From Rufibacter roseolus (GTDB taxonomy: Bacteria > Bacteroidota > Bacteroidia > Cytophagales > Hymenobacteraceae), in NCBI RefSeq assembly GCF_017916365.1, contig NZ_JAFMSU010000002.1, forward strand, positions 1,550,001 through 1,614,000: a stretch of DNA of 64,000 nt, read 5' to 3'. A program made the translations under genes and the position numbers. The first letter of the stretch is position 1. The number at the start of each line of letters is the position of its first letter. The notes under the pieces are model-generated. The model saw nothing but the letters and a program-made list of their open reading frames with translations, did not search any database and was not told where the DNA came from. This document shows, piece by piece, positions 18,750-26,526 of this stretch.

Positions 18750-18930
18750 AATTAAATCTCCTTAGAAGAACCAGAAATCATCAAATCACCTTTTAAAAGG
18801 CTTATTATCAGAGCTAAAACATTTTGCTTTTCACAAAAAGAATCTGAATCTGTTCTTCTTCGTTCTTCATTGGGACATAGCAGTTTAAGTATCTTAACAA
18901 CCTATTCTTCTAAACTTAAAGAAGTTACCC

Positions 18931-19695
18931 ATGCAGTATTTTGTAGAGAAGGGATCGGTGGTGCGGGAGATCTGGGGGAAGGGCGATACCGTGCTCTTTA
19001 TCTTCGCGGGCTCTTCTGCGGAGTTTGCCCTGAACAAAGCCGTGGATTGGCTGTACTTTACGGGCCGGCTTCCAGCCGATCCTTTGGGGCGGCTATTTTC
19101 AACGGTTGCCTACGCCCGGAAAATTGTCTTCTCCCCTCTTGACGCAGCCTACCAGACCATTGACCGGATGGCCAGCATCCACGCCGGCGTAGAAGCCAAG
19201 CGCGGCATGTCCATCCCAGACTGGGCTTATCGCGATGTTCTGTTCATGCTCATTGACTACTCCATCAGATCATTTGAAGTATTGGAGCGGCCGCTTTCCC
19301 TAACCGAGAAAACAGAGGTGTTTGAGGTCTTTTACCGCGTAGGCTCCCGCATGGGCCTGAAAGATCTTCCTACTACTTACCAGGAATGGCTGGTGAGTCG
19401 GGAAGAGAATTTAAGACAAGACTTGGCCATGAGCCACTACACCAAGGACCTATTTCAACAATACCAAAAACACCTGGGCCAGGTAAGATACCGCCTGCTC
19501 CTGGAAGCCCAGATTCTGGTGGTGCCAGACCGGGTGAAAGAGCTGCTGGGATTCAGGAAGACCTCCTTGATCACCCCGCTATTACAAGGCTACAAGGCTA
19601 GCAGGAAATTCAAATTGGACTGGTTCCTCAAAAGCATCATTTTACCTTCCGACTACAAGAAGGAAATCAAGGATCTGGACCAGAAGCCAGAATAA
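18931..19695 (+). CDS. MpaB/DUF2236-family oxygenase-like protein
   Basis: 254 aa, the normal size for compact DUF2236 proteins. Family hallmarks are present: WLYFTGRLPADPLGRLFSTVAYA (about 40-62), MASIHAGVEAKRG (about 80-93), then IPDWAYRDVLFMLIDYSIRSFEVL and DLPTTYQEWLVSRE. Relatives include fungal MpaB and the heme-dependent latex-clearing oxygenases. The role here is unknown, but an oxidative cleavage of a hydrophobic substrate is plausible. It is a single gene just outside the AT-rich island with core-type GC. Confidence 0.8.
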   Translation: MQYFVEKGSVVREIWGKGDTVLFIFAGSSAEFALNKAVDWLYFTGRLPADPLGRLFSTVAYARKIVFSPLDAAYQTIDRMASIHAGVEAKRGMSIPDWAYRDVLFMLIDYSIRSFEVLERPLSLTEKTEVFEVFYRVGSRMGLKDLPTTYQEWLVSREENLRQDLAMSHYTKDLFQQYQKHLGQVRYRLLLEAQILVVPDRVKELLGFRKTSLITPLLQGYKASRKFKLDWFLKSIILPSDYKKEIKDLDQKPE

Positions 19696-20132
19696 GAGTA
19701 AGCCGGTACTTTCTGGTTTCCAGTTATGCTCATTTGCCTGCAAATCCAACACATCTCCTTTCATTGAATCCTATTTGCTCTTTCCTCCCGCCTTACCCCG
19801 CGAGATTTAACCTTGGCCCTTTTCCAGATCGAGGCGTTGTTGGGCTATTCCAGGCAAAACAGCCTTGAAACGGAGTCCTGCCCTGATACTCAAGGAGGCA
19901 CACTTGTATTTAGCCCGTTTTTCAGAAAACAGCCTTGAACTACTAACAGCCTCTGCCGTACACCTTTGGAATCCAAAGGAAAGAGTAATGCATTGTTCCG
20001 GATTTGGCGGCAGTTACCCAGGTAATCCGTTGGCGCAGAATGGGAGCAGCGCATCAACTCTGTATGGAAGCCTGTCCAACGAAGCCTACAGGCTCCACTA
20101 CTTCCTTTACCACCACATGAAACAGCAACCAT
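19696..20132. other. Intergenic region, 437 bp
   Basis: No supported gene; the 92-codon frame at 19865-20143 runs through repeat copies and is rejected. It holds a half copy of the dispersed palindrome (GCAAAACAGCCTTGAAACG, 19854-19872) and a two-armed copy at 19909-19940. No terminator was found for the upstream gene. Confidence 0.5.
19909..19940. repeat. Dispersed palindrome copy
   Basis: Left half TTTAGCCCGTTTT, right half GAAAACAGCCTTGAAC. It matches the recurring intergenic element of this window and lies upstream of the luciferase-like oxidoreductase gene. Confidence 0.6.
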
Positions 20133-21122
20133 ATGGGAAATAAAGACTTTTCTTTCGGGTATCATTGCTCGCATGAGCAGTTCAAGCCAAGCCATTTACT
20201 GAACTTAGTGCAGAAAGCCGAGCAGGCCGGTTTTGGGAACGCGCTTTCCTCAGATCATTTTTATCCCTGGAGCGAGAACCAGGGCGAGAGCGGATATGCC
20301 TGGAGTTGGTTGGGAGCGGCCATGCAGGCTACCTCTCTGCCTTTCGGGGTGGTGTCGGCGCCGGGCCAGCGTTACCACCCGGCCATTGCGGCGCAGAAGG
20401 TGGCTACCCTGTGCGAGATGTTCCCCCACCGGTTCTTTATTGCCGCCGGCAGCGGGCAGTTCCTTAACGAGCGTATCACCGGGCAGAAGTGGCCCAACAA
20501 ACAAGAGCGCAATGACCGCCTGAAACTCTGCGTGGACATCATGCGGGCCCTCTGGCGCGGCGAAACCGTGACCCACAAAGGCCTGGTGGAAGTGGAATAC
20601 GCCAAACTTTACACCCTACCTGATTACATGCCACCCGTTTTAGGGGCCGCGATTACCCCGGAAACCGCTGAGTGGGTGGGCAGCTGGGCCGATGGCCTGA
20701 TCACGATCTCCAATTCGCCGGAGGAACTGAAAAAGGTGGTTGATGCTTTTCACAAAGGCGGCGGCGAGGGCAAACCCATGCATTTGAAGGTGCAGTTGTC
20801 TTATGACACCTCTAAGGAGAAAGCGCGGCAGGGTGCGCATGAACAATGGAAAAACAATGTCTTCCCCTCAGCCCTGCTCTCAGACATCCCTACGGTGAAA
20901 GGTTTTGATGCCGCAGGCAGCATGGTGAAACCAGATGAACTGGAACCCGCCGTCAGGATCTCAGACAGCGCCCAGGAACACATTGACTGGTTGGCCAAAG
21001 ACCTGGAACTGGGCTTTACGCACCTGCACCTGCACAACGTAAACCTGCAGCAGGAGCAATACATTGAGTTCTTCGGGGAGCGGGTGTTGCCTGAACTTCA
21101 GAAAATAGCGGAAAGAATGTAG
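20133..21122 (+). CDS. LLM-class flavin-dependent oxidoreductase (TIGR03885-like)
   Basis: 329 aa luciferase-like (beta/alpha)8-barrel protein. FGYHCSHEQFKPSHLLNLVQ at the N-terminus, ALSSDHFYPWSENQGESGYAW (about 30-50), SAPGQRYHPAIAAQKVATL and AAGSGQFLNERITG match the group annotated as non-F420 flavinoid oxidoreductases. It probably uses FMN; the substrate is unknown. Start is the first ATG in frame. It stands alone between long spacers and has its own terminator. Confidence 0.85.
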   Translation: MGNKDFSFGYHCSHEQFKPSHLLNLVQKAEQAGFGNALSSDHFYPWSENQGESGYAWSWLGAAMQATSLPFGVVSAPGQRYHPAIAAQKVATLCEMFPHRFFIAAGSGQFLNERITGQKWPNKQERNDRLKLCVDIMRALWRGETVTHKGLVEVEYAKLYTLPDYMPPVLGAAITPETAEWVGSWADGLITISNSPEELKKVVDAFHKGGGEGKPMHLKVQLSYDTSKEKARQGAHEQWKNNVFPSALLSDIPTVKGFDAAGSMVKPDELEPAVRISDSAQEHIDWLAKDLELGFTHLHLHNVNLQQEQYIEFFGERVLPELQKIAERM

Positions 21123-21146
21123 GGCGTCCCTCCTTTCAAAGACACA

Positions 21147-21197
21147 AGACGGGTGTTTTCTTCCTCTGAGACCGGGGAGAGAACATCCGTCTTTTTC
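21147..21197 (+). terminator. Intrinsic terminator of the LLM oxidoreductase gene
   Basis: AGACGGGTGTTTTC (21147-21160) pairs, with two G-T wobbles, with GAGAACATCCGTCT (21179-21192). TTTTTC follows. It lies 25 bases after the stop. Confidence 0.7.
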
Positions 21198-21236
21198 ATG
21201 ATAGCTCCTTTCCTTAACATCGGCTTACCTGCCTTC

Positions 21237-21274
21237 TTTTTCAGCCTGTTTTCTCAAAATCAGGCGCAAAACGG
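21237..21274. repeat. Dispersed palindrome copy
   Basis: Left half TTTTTCAGCCTGTTTTC, right half AAAATCAGGCGCAAAACGG. It lies between the LLM terminator and the M16 promoter. Confidence 0.7.
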
Positions 21275-21348
21275 TTCCCATTCCGGTTCTTGTCTGGCCA
21301 AAATGTTTTCTTCTAAAAGCGAAGTATTCACCATGTTAATTGCAGTGT

Positions 21349-21356
21349 TACCTTTG
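21349..21356 (+). promoter_or_regulatory. Candidate -7 box for the M16 protease
   Basis: TACCTTTG matches TAnnTTTG exactly. It lies 77 bases before the ATG at 21433 and downstream of the alternative ATG at 21340, which supports the later start. No good -33 element was seen. Confidence 0.4.
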
Positions 21357-21432
21357 CCCATATCAGGCGATTGATACACCTGATTTTTCTCTTTTTCACA
21401 AACAAAACCACCAAAAGACAAACATTCCTTTC

Positions 21433-24258
21433 ATGCGATTTAACAAGTCCCTTTCCTTCCTGTTCCTATTTTCCCTGGCGCTGCTCTCCTGTCAGCGGCA
21501 GAGCAAGTCTAAAACCGAGAACCAATCCTTTAAAGTTGATTATAACCAGTTCACCCTGGACAACGGGCTAACCGTCGTCTTCCACGTAGACAAATCTGAT
21601 CCGGTGGTAGCGGTGGCGCTCACGAGTCACGTGGGTTCGGCGCGGGAGAAAGAAGGCCGCACCGGTTTTGCCCACTTGTTTGAGCACCTGCTGTTCCTGG
21701 AGTCTGAGAACCTGGGCAAAGGCGGCCTGGACAAAATGAGCGCCCGCATTGGTGGCTCCGGCGCAAACGGCTCCACCAACCGCGATCGCACAAACTATTA
21801 CCAGACCGTACCCAATGACGCACTGGAAAAAATGATCTGGGCCGAGGCTGATAAACTGGGCTTCTTCATCAACACCGTGACCGATCAGGTGCTGGCCAAG
21901 GAAAAGCAGGTGGTGAAAAACGAAAAGCGCCAGAGCTATGACAACGCTCCTTACGGCCACACCTTTTACGTCATCGACCAGAACCTCTACCCTAAGGACC
22001 ATCCCTATCACTGGCAGGTGATCGGGTCTTTGGATGATCTGCAGAACGCCACCCTGGAGGATGTGAAGGATTTTTACCGCCGCTGGTACGTGCCCAACAA
22101 CGTGACCCTGGTGGTCACCGGCGACTTTGATCCGGCGCAGGCCAAAGCCTGGGTGCAGAAGTACTTCGGGGAAATCAAAAAAGGCCAGAACATCCCGGCG
22201 CTGGAAAAGAAACCAGTGGTGCTGGCCCAGACCAAAAAACTATACCACGAGGACAACTTCGCCCGCTTGCCTGAACTGACCATGGCCTGGCCCAGCGTGT
22301 ATATTTACCACAAAGATTCTTACGCCCTCAGAACCCTGGCCACTTTGCTGTCAGATGGCAAGAAGGCGCCGTTCAACAAGCTCATTGTGGACGAGAAACA
22401 ACTGGCGGGCCGCGTGAACATGTACCAGAGCAGCGCCGAGCTGGCCGGGCAGTTCATGGTGAGCATCAGGGGCTATGAAAAAGTGGACCTGAACCAAATC
22501 CATGCGGCCGTGGAGGAGGCTTTCCAGCGTTTTGAGAAGGAAGGTTTTTCTGATGCCGATCTTAGCCGCATCAAGACCCAGCAGGAGGTTGGTTTCTACA
22601 ACGGGCTTTCCAGTGTGCAGGGCAAAGGGTTCCAGCTGGCCCAGTACCAGATCTTCGCGGGTGACCCAGGGTTCATCAGCAAAGACATCCAGAACATGCT
22701 GGACGTGACCCGCGAGGATGTGATGCGCGTGTATCGTCAATACCTCAAAGGCAAGCCTTACGTGGTGACCAGCTTTGTGCCCAAAGGACAGGTGAACCTG
22801 GTGCTCAAAGGCTCGCAGAAAGCCAGCGTGGTGGAGGAGAAAATAGTGGAAGGTGCCGAGGAGAAGTTCGATGCCTCGACCAAAGCCTCTTATCCGCGTA
22901 CCCCCTCCAGCTTTGACCGCACCGTGGAACCGGCCTACGGCAAAACCCCCGAGACCAAAGTACCAGACGTTTGGGAGGGAAAACTGGAAAACGGCCTGAA
23001 AACGCTGGGCATCACCGACCGCGAGGTGCCATTGGTGATGTTCAACCTGCGCATGAACGGCGGCCTGCTGCTGGAAGACTCCTCTAAGGTGGGCGTCTCT
23101 AACCTTTTGTCAGAACTGCTGCTGAAAGGCACCAAAAACAAGACCACCCAGGAACTGGAAGAAGCCATGGAAGCCTTGGGCGCCTCCATCAGCATCAATG
23201 CCGGCGAGGAAAGCTTCACCCTCAGCGGCCGCACCCTGGCCCGCAATTTCGTTCCTACCCTGGCTCTGGTGCAGGAGATTCTGCTGGAGCCCCGTTGGGA
23301 TGAGCAGGAATTCAAGCTGGCCAAGCAGCAAGTGGAAAGCCAGTTGAAACAGCAGAAAGCCAACCCCAACTCCATTGCTGATATAAATTTCCGGAAAGTA
23401 CTCTATGGCAAAGACCACATCCTGTCTCGCAACATCCTGGGCACCGAGACGACTTTGAAGGCCATTACCTTGGCTGATCTACAGAACTATTACCGTGCCA
23501 ATCTTTCCCCATCAGTAGCGGCTTTCCAGGTGGTGGGGGCCGTAGACCAGCAGGAGGTCATGAATTCTTTGGCCGGCCTGAACCAGAACTGGAAGGCCAA
23601 AGAGGTGCGCTTCCCGCAGTACGCCACTCCGGCAGCGCCCGCAAAATCAACCGTGTATTTCTATGATGTGCCCGGGGCCAAGCAGAGCGTGTTGCGTTTT
23701 GGGTACCTGGCCTTGCCCGTGACGCACCCAGACTTCTACCCGGCGCAGGTGATGAACTATATCTTAGGCGGTGGCGGCTTTGCCTCGCAGTTGACACAGC
23801 AACTGAGGGAAGGCAAGGGTTATACCTATGGCATTGGGTCTTCTTTCTCGGGCTCTACCCTGCCGGGTCCGTTCGTGATCCAGAGCGGCGTGCGATCCAA
23901 CATCACTTTTGAGGCAACCGATTTGATTAAGCAGATCCTGCAGAACTACGGTCCGGGTTACTCGCCGCAGGACCTGGAAGTGACCAAAGGCTTCCTGGTG
24001 AAAAGCAATGCCCGGGCTTTTGAGACCATGGCTGCCAAACTGGGGCTCCTGAACAGCATCAGCGCGTACGGACTGCCCCACGACTACGCCAAGCAGCGAG
24101 AAGCCCAGGTGCAGGGCATGACGCTGGACAGAATCAAAACGCTGGCGCAGCAGTACGTGAACCCCAACAAAATGTATTACCTGGTGGTAGGCGATGCCGC
24201 TACCCAACTGAAAAAACTGGAACAACTGGGCTTCGGGAAACCGGTTCTTCTGAATTAG
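21433..24258 (+). CDS. M16-family zinc metalloprotease lipoprotein, two tandem domains
   Basis: 941 aa from the ATG at 21433. A frame to 21340 adds 31 residues, but only the shorter form starts with a clean lipoprotein signal (LFSLALLSC, Cys18). The first M16 unit has the inverted zinc motif H81-L-F-E84-H85. The second unit begins near residue 520 (GKLENGLKTLGITDREVPLVMFNL) and lacks HxxEH, as usual for two-domain forms such as PqqL-like proteases, where it closes the chamber. It likely degrades peptides at the periplasmic face. It is a single gene with promoter and terminator on both sides. Confidence 0.92.
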   Translation: MRFNKSLSFLFLFSLALLSCQRQSKSKTENQSFKVDYNQFTLDNGLTVVFHVDKSDPVVAVALTSHVGSAREKEGRTGFAHLFEHLLFLESENLGKGGLDKMSARIGGSGANGSTNRDRTNYYQTVPNDALEKMIWAEADKLGFFINTVTDQVLAKEKQVVKNEKRQSYDNAPYGHTFYVIDQNLYPKDHPYHWQVIGSLDDLQNATLEDVKDFYRRWYVPNNVTLVVTGDFDPAQAKAWVQKYFGEIKKGQNIPALEKKPVVLAQTKKLYHEDNFARLPELTMAWPSVYIYHKDSYALRTLATLLSDGKKAPFNKLIVDEKQLAGRVNMYQSSAELAGQFMVSIRGYEKVDLNQIHAAVEEAFQRFEKEGFSDADLSRIKTQQEVGFYNGLSSVQGKGFQLAQYQIFAGDPGFISKDIQNMLDVTREDVMRVYRQYLKGKPYVVTSFVPKGQVNLVLKGSQKASVVEEKIVEGAEEKFDASTKASYPRTPSSFDRTVEPAYGKTPETKVPDVWEGKLENGLKTLGITDREVPLVMFNLRMNGGLLLEDSSKVGVSNLLSELLLKGTKNKTTQELEEAMEALGASISINAGEESFTLSGRTLARNFVPTLALVQEILLEPRWDEQEFKLAKQQVESQLKQQKANPNSIADINFRKVLYGKDHILSRNILGTETTLKAITLADLQNYYRANLSPSVAAFQVVGAVDQQEVMNSLAGLNQNWKAKEVRFPQYATPAAPAKSTVYFYDVPGAKQSVLRFGYLALPVTHPDFYPAQVMNYILGGGGFASQLTQQLREGKGYTYGIGSSFSGSTLPGPFVIQSGVRSNITFEATDLIKQILQNYGPGYSPQDLEVTKGFLVKSNARAFETMAAKLGLLNSISAYGLPHDYAKQREAQVQGMTLDRIKTLAQQYVNPNKMYYLVVGDAATQLKKLEQLGFGKPVLLN

Positions 24259-24280
24259 TTTTTCCTTCTTATTTACTTCA

Positions 24281-24321
24281 CAGCAGCCCCTTCCGGTTTT
24301 CCCGGAGGGGCTGCTGTTTTT
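24281..24321 (+). terminator. Intrinsic terminator of the M16 protease gene
   Basis: CAGCAGCCCC (24281-24290) pairs with GGGGCTGCTG (24307-24316), extended inward by TTCCGG/CCGGA with one bulge. TTTTTA follows. The T run also starts a degenerate half of the dispersed palindrome (TTTTTAGGCCATTTTCC). Confidence 0.88.
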
Positions 24322-24383
24322 AGGCCATTTTCCTTAAATCGCTGGTAAAGCCCAAAGCTTAAGCCTTTGTTGAGCAACTCTGA

Positions 24384-24420
24384 TTTTTGGTCTGTTTTCC
24401 TGAAAACACCTTTTAAACGC
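24384..24420. repeat. Dispersed palindrome copy
   Basis: Left half TTTTTGGTCTGTTTTC, right half GAAAACACCTTTTAAACGC. The right half is slightly degenerate. Confidence 0.65.
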
Positions 24421-24636
24421 TCGCCATTACACCCTTTTTACGGCGGAGCACCGGCAAACACCAGAAACCAGGGTGGGTTAAACTTTCGGCTTTATAGCCT
24501 ATGTTGTTCAGCTCTTTTTAAACAGAAACTTATACTAGGTTTTGCACCTCGGATAGCCTCTGGTGCTTTACAAAATCAACAAATTCTAGGATTATATATA
24601 AATCGGAGAGTAGTATAAAGGCTGCCAAATAAATAG

Positions 24637-24644
24637 TATATTTG
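24637..24644 (+). promoter_or_regulatory. Candidate -7 box for the STAS-like gene pair
   Basis: TATATTTG matches TAnnTTTG exactly. It is 34 bases before the ATG at 24679, a normal leader length. The -33 element is unclear. Confidence 0.45.
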
Positions 24645-24678
24645 GTTAAATCTATGTCCTTTTTAACAGCTGCAGCCT

Positions 24679-25092
24679 ATGCTACTTTACCAGGACAGTA
24701 TTCTTCAGCTTACGTATGATCCGGCCACGGATATCCTGGAAATGGATTGGCCAGACCTGGCGCCCTCATACCTGCCAGAGGCCAGGCAAGCGTTCCAGGC
24801 TTTGGTGGAAACCGTCAGGGATTATGATGTAAAGAACCTTTTGGTAGACGGCAGCAAAGCGTCCATTTCTATCTCAGACGAAGAAAACACTTCCCTCATG
24901 CTGAAAATAGCCCAGGAATTCAATGCCACCCGCCTCCGGAAGGTAGCCCGAATCGCATCCACTGATTTCAGAAGGGAATCGGTGGCAGATGAAAACCTGC
25001 ACAAGATCCAGCGCAGCCTGGACCTGCACTATGAGATGCAGAACTTTACAGATCGTGCCCAGGCCATGACCTGGCTTAAAGCCATCTCCTGA
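24679..25092 (+). CDS. Small STAS/SpoIIAA-like protein, unknown function
   Basis: 137 aa. The pattern of a hydrophobic strand with D-x-x-x-D-I-L-E-M-D-W near residue 20, a helix, NLLVDGSKASI (about 52-62), a second helix and a C-terminal AMTWLKAIS suggests the alternating strand/helix layout of STAS or SpoIIAA-like domains. This is a structural impression, not a recognised family. The next gene has the same outline and the same ending (NWLKAM), so the two are probably ancient duplicates. They share a promoter and are 15 bases apart. Confidence 0.65.
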   Translation: MLLYQDSILQLTYDPATDILEMDWPDLAPSYLPEARQAFQALVETVRDYDVKNLLVDGSKASISISDEENTSLMLKIAQEFNATRLRKVARIASTDFRRESVADENLHKIQRSLDLHYEMQNFTDRAQAMTWLKAIS

Positions 25093-25107
25093 GACCTTCC
25101 GTAAGAA

Positions 25108-25506
25108 ATGCACAAACGCACCTTAATTACTGAGCCGCACATAGCCATTCACCTGGACATGATTTCAGACATTCTCCACGTGACCTGGACGGGGCACCAG
25201 ACCGAGGACACGGTGAAAGATGGCTGCGAAAAAATGTTGAAACATGTGGTGAGTACCAAAACCTCCAAAGTCATTAATGACCACACGCTGGTTTCCGGCA
25301 ACTGGTCAGGCCTGGCGGAGTGGGGCGCGAAAATCTGGCTCCCAGCCTTGCACAAGGCCGGCGTGAAGTACTTTGCCTGGGTGCTCTCCATAGAGCTTTA
25401 CAGCCAACGCTCCTCCCAGGAAACGTTGAAATACCCCATTAATGGTATTCTCATCCTTACTTTTGAGGAAAAAGCCTCCGCTGAGAATTGGCTCAAGGCA
25501 ATGTAA
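25108..25506 (+). CDS. Second small STAS/SpoIIAA-like protein
   Basis: 132 aa. A strand with D-M-I-S-D-I-L-H-V-T-W near residue 20, a helix with a Cys, KVINDHTLVSGNW (about 52-64), a second helix, YFAWVLSIELYSQ and a final AENWLKAM parallel the preceding protein position by position at low identity. There is no signal peptide or membrane segment. The pair may be regulatory or partner-binding proteins; no catalytic motif is visible. It is the last gene before a 23-bp perfect inverted repeat. Confidence 0.65.
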   Translation: MHKRTLITEPHIAIHLDMISDILHVTWTGHQTEDTVKDGCEKMLKHVVSTKTSKVINDHTLVSGNWSGLAEWGAKIWLPALHKAGVKYFAWVLSIELYSQRSSQETLKYPINGILILTFEEKASAENWLKAM

Positions 25507-25597
25507 GACCAAGGGACTGAGCTTCCTTTTTGATCTTTGCTCCACATTTACAGGTTTTAGAAACCAGAAAATTCAGCCAACCAAGGTCTGAAAAAGT

Positions 25598-25650
25598 AAT
25601 CACCACAAGAAAGGCCCCGGCAAATTACCGGGGCCTTTCTTGTGGTGATT
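25598..25650. terminator. Bidirectional hairpin between convergent genes
   Basis: Perfect 23-bp arms (25598-25620 and 25628-25650, inner part GGCCCCGG/CCGGGGCC) with the 7-base loop CAAATTA. It lies between the plus-strand STAS-like pair and the minus-strand Pmp3 lipoprotein. T runs are short, so it is less canonical than others here. Confidence 0.75.
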
Positions 25651-25669
25651 TACAGGTAAATATGCGAGG

Positions 25670-26290
25670 TTAAATAGTGTCGGTCACCACCAGGAGGGCG
25701 TAAATAACCCCTGGCAGGAAGAACAGGAGGGTAAGTAAAAGGCTGATCCAGAATCTGCTGTTCACCTCGCCTTCGTGCAGGAAAACACCAAGGGGTGGGA
25801 TGAAAATAGCCAATAAAATCTCCACTATGTCAGACGCTTCTTTGGCATCTCTCAGGGAATTCTTCACTTCCTTTTTAAAGGCTTTTTTCTCCGCTTTGGT
25901 CATGCTGGAGAGCTTGCTTTTGACTGTTTCCAGGGCAGCCTTTTCATCCATAACCACTGCCGGCTTAGTGGCTTTTACCGCGCTTTTTTCAACGGCAGCT
26001 TTCCGGGTTTCAAATAACACAGGCACCAGTGCCTTGGTAGAAGCCTCCAGCACTGGTTCTGCCTCTACGGCAACGTTTGATTCCTCGGTTGTGGAAGTGA
26101 TGGTCTGGGCAGTGGCTGGGGCGGTTTCCTCTATAGCGGTGGCTTCAGTTGGGGTAGCTTTCGCAACTGACTTCTGATAAGTCTCTGGCTTTACCGAAGC
26201 AAAGCGGTAATATTCAGCGGAGCTACAGGAAAACAGGAATTGCCCTAATAAGAAGACAAATACAAACTGGAGTAGAATTTTGAATTTCAT
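25670..26290 (-). CDS. Lipoprotein with C-terminal YqaE/Pmp3 membrane domain
   Basis: 206 aa. N-terminal signal with lipobox LFSC (Cys22). Residues about 30-125 are Ala/Thr/Glu/Val-rich low complexity, followed by a Lys-rich helix (about 118-150). Residues about 157-206 are a Pmp3/YqaE domain: LLAIFIPPLGVFLHEG, then FWISLLLTLLFFLPGVIYALLVV, two membrane helices around a conserved turn. Pmp3 proteins are normally about 50 aa and linked to membrane stress and ion homeostasis. Here the domain ends a much longer lipidated protein. It is a single gene. Confidence 0.85.
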   Translation of the reverse strand: MKFKILLQFVFVFLLGQFLFSCSSAEYYRFASVKPETYQKSVAKATPTEATAIEETAPATAQTITSTTEESNVAVEAEPVLEASTKALVPVLFETRKAAVEKSAVKATKPAVVMDEKAALETVKSKLSSMTKAEKKAFKKEVKNSLRDAKEASDIVEILLAIFIPPLGVFLHEGEVNSRFWISLLLTLLFFLPGVIYALLVVTDTI

Positions 26291-26470
26291 AGTACAAAGA
26301 ATTAGGTGAAAAATTGATTGAATAAGCTCTTCTTAAGGCAAGCTGCAGCACAGCTTTTCCCATAAAGAAGTACACTTATTATGCACCTTTCTAAATACTA
26401 TACTTATCTATAATTTGTTATAAACTAGGTCAAATAATGACTTAAATTGAATAGAAGGCAGAAAATGATT

Positions 26471-26520
26471 CCACTGCGTTTCAGGGCTGCATTAAGGAAA
26501 TAGGCCCTGAAACGCAGTGG
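26471..26520 (-). terminator. Inverted repeat downstream of the five-PAS kinase
   Basis: Perfect 17-base arms (26471-26487 and 26504-26520, core CGTTTCAGGGC/GCCCTGAAACG) around a 16-base loop, 6 bases beyond the kinase stop. The T run on the minus strand is weak, so it may be an RNA-stabilising hairpin rather than a terminator. The core resembles the ftsZ-side terminator at 56345-56389. Confidence 0.6.
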
Positions 26521-26526
26521 TATGAA

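Larger units (their letters stand above)
21123..21432. other. Intergenic region, 310 bp
   Basis: Holds the terminator at 21147-21197, a dispersed palindrome at 21237-21274 and a -7 box at 21349-21356. No gene seen. Confidence 0.6.
24259..24678. other. Intergenic region, 420 bp
   Basis: Contains the M16 terminator, dispersed palindrome material at 24317-24346 (degenerate) and 24384-24420, and an exact -7 box at 24637-24644. The 83-codon frame at 24367-24618 crosses the repeat and is rejected. Confidence 0.6.

Noticed and set aside
18786-18812. TTTTAAAAGGCTTATTA ahead of the MpaB-like gene as a palindrome half copy
   Set aside because: Lacks the AAAACAGG core; the similarity is only to the AT-rich outer part.
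19865-20143. 92-codon plus-strand frame before the LLM oxidoreductase
   Set aside because: Overlaps the LLM start, passes through two repeat copies and has no domain or sensible composition.
24367-24618. 83-codon plus-strand frame after the M16 terminator
   Set aside because: Includes a dispersed palindrome copy; translation is Phe/Leu/Arg-rich without structure.
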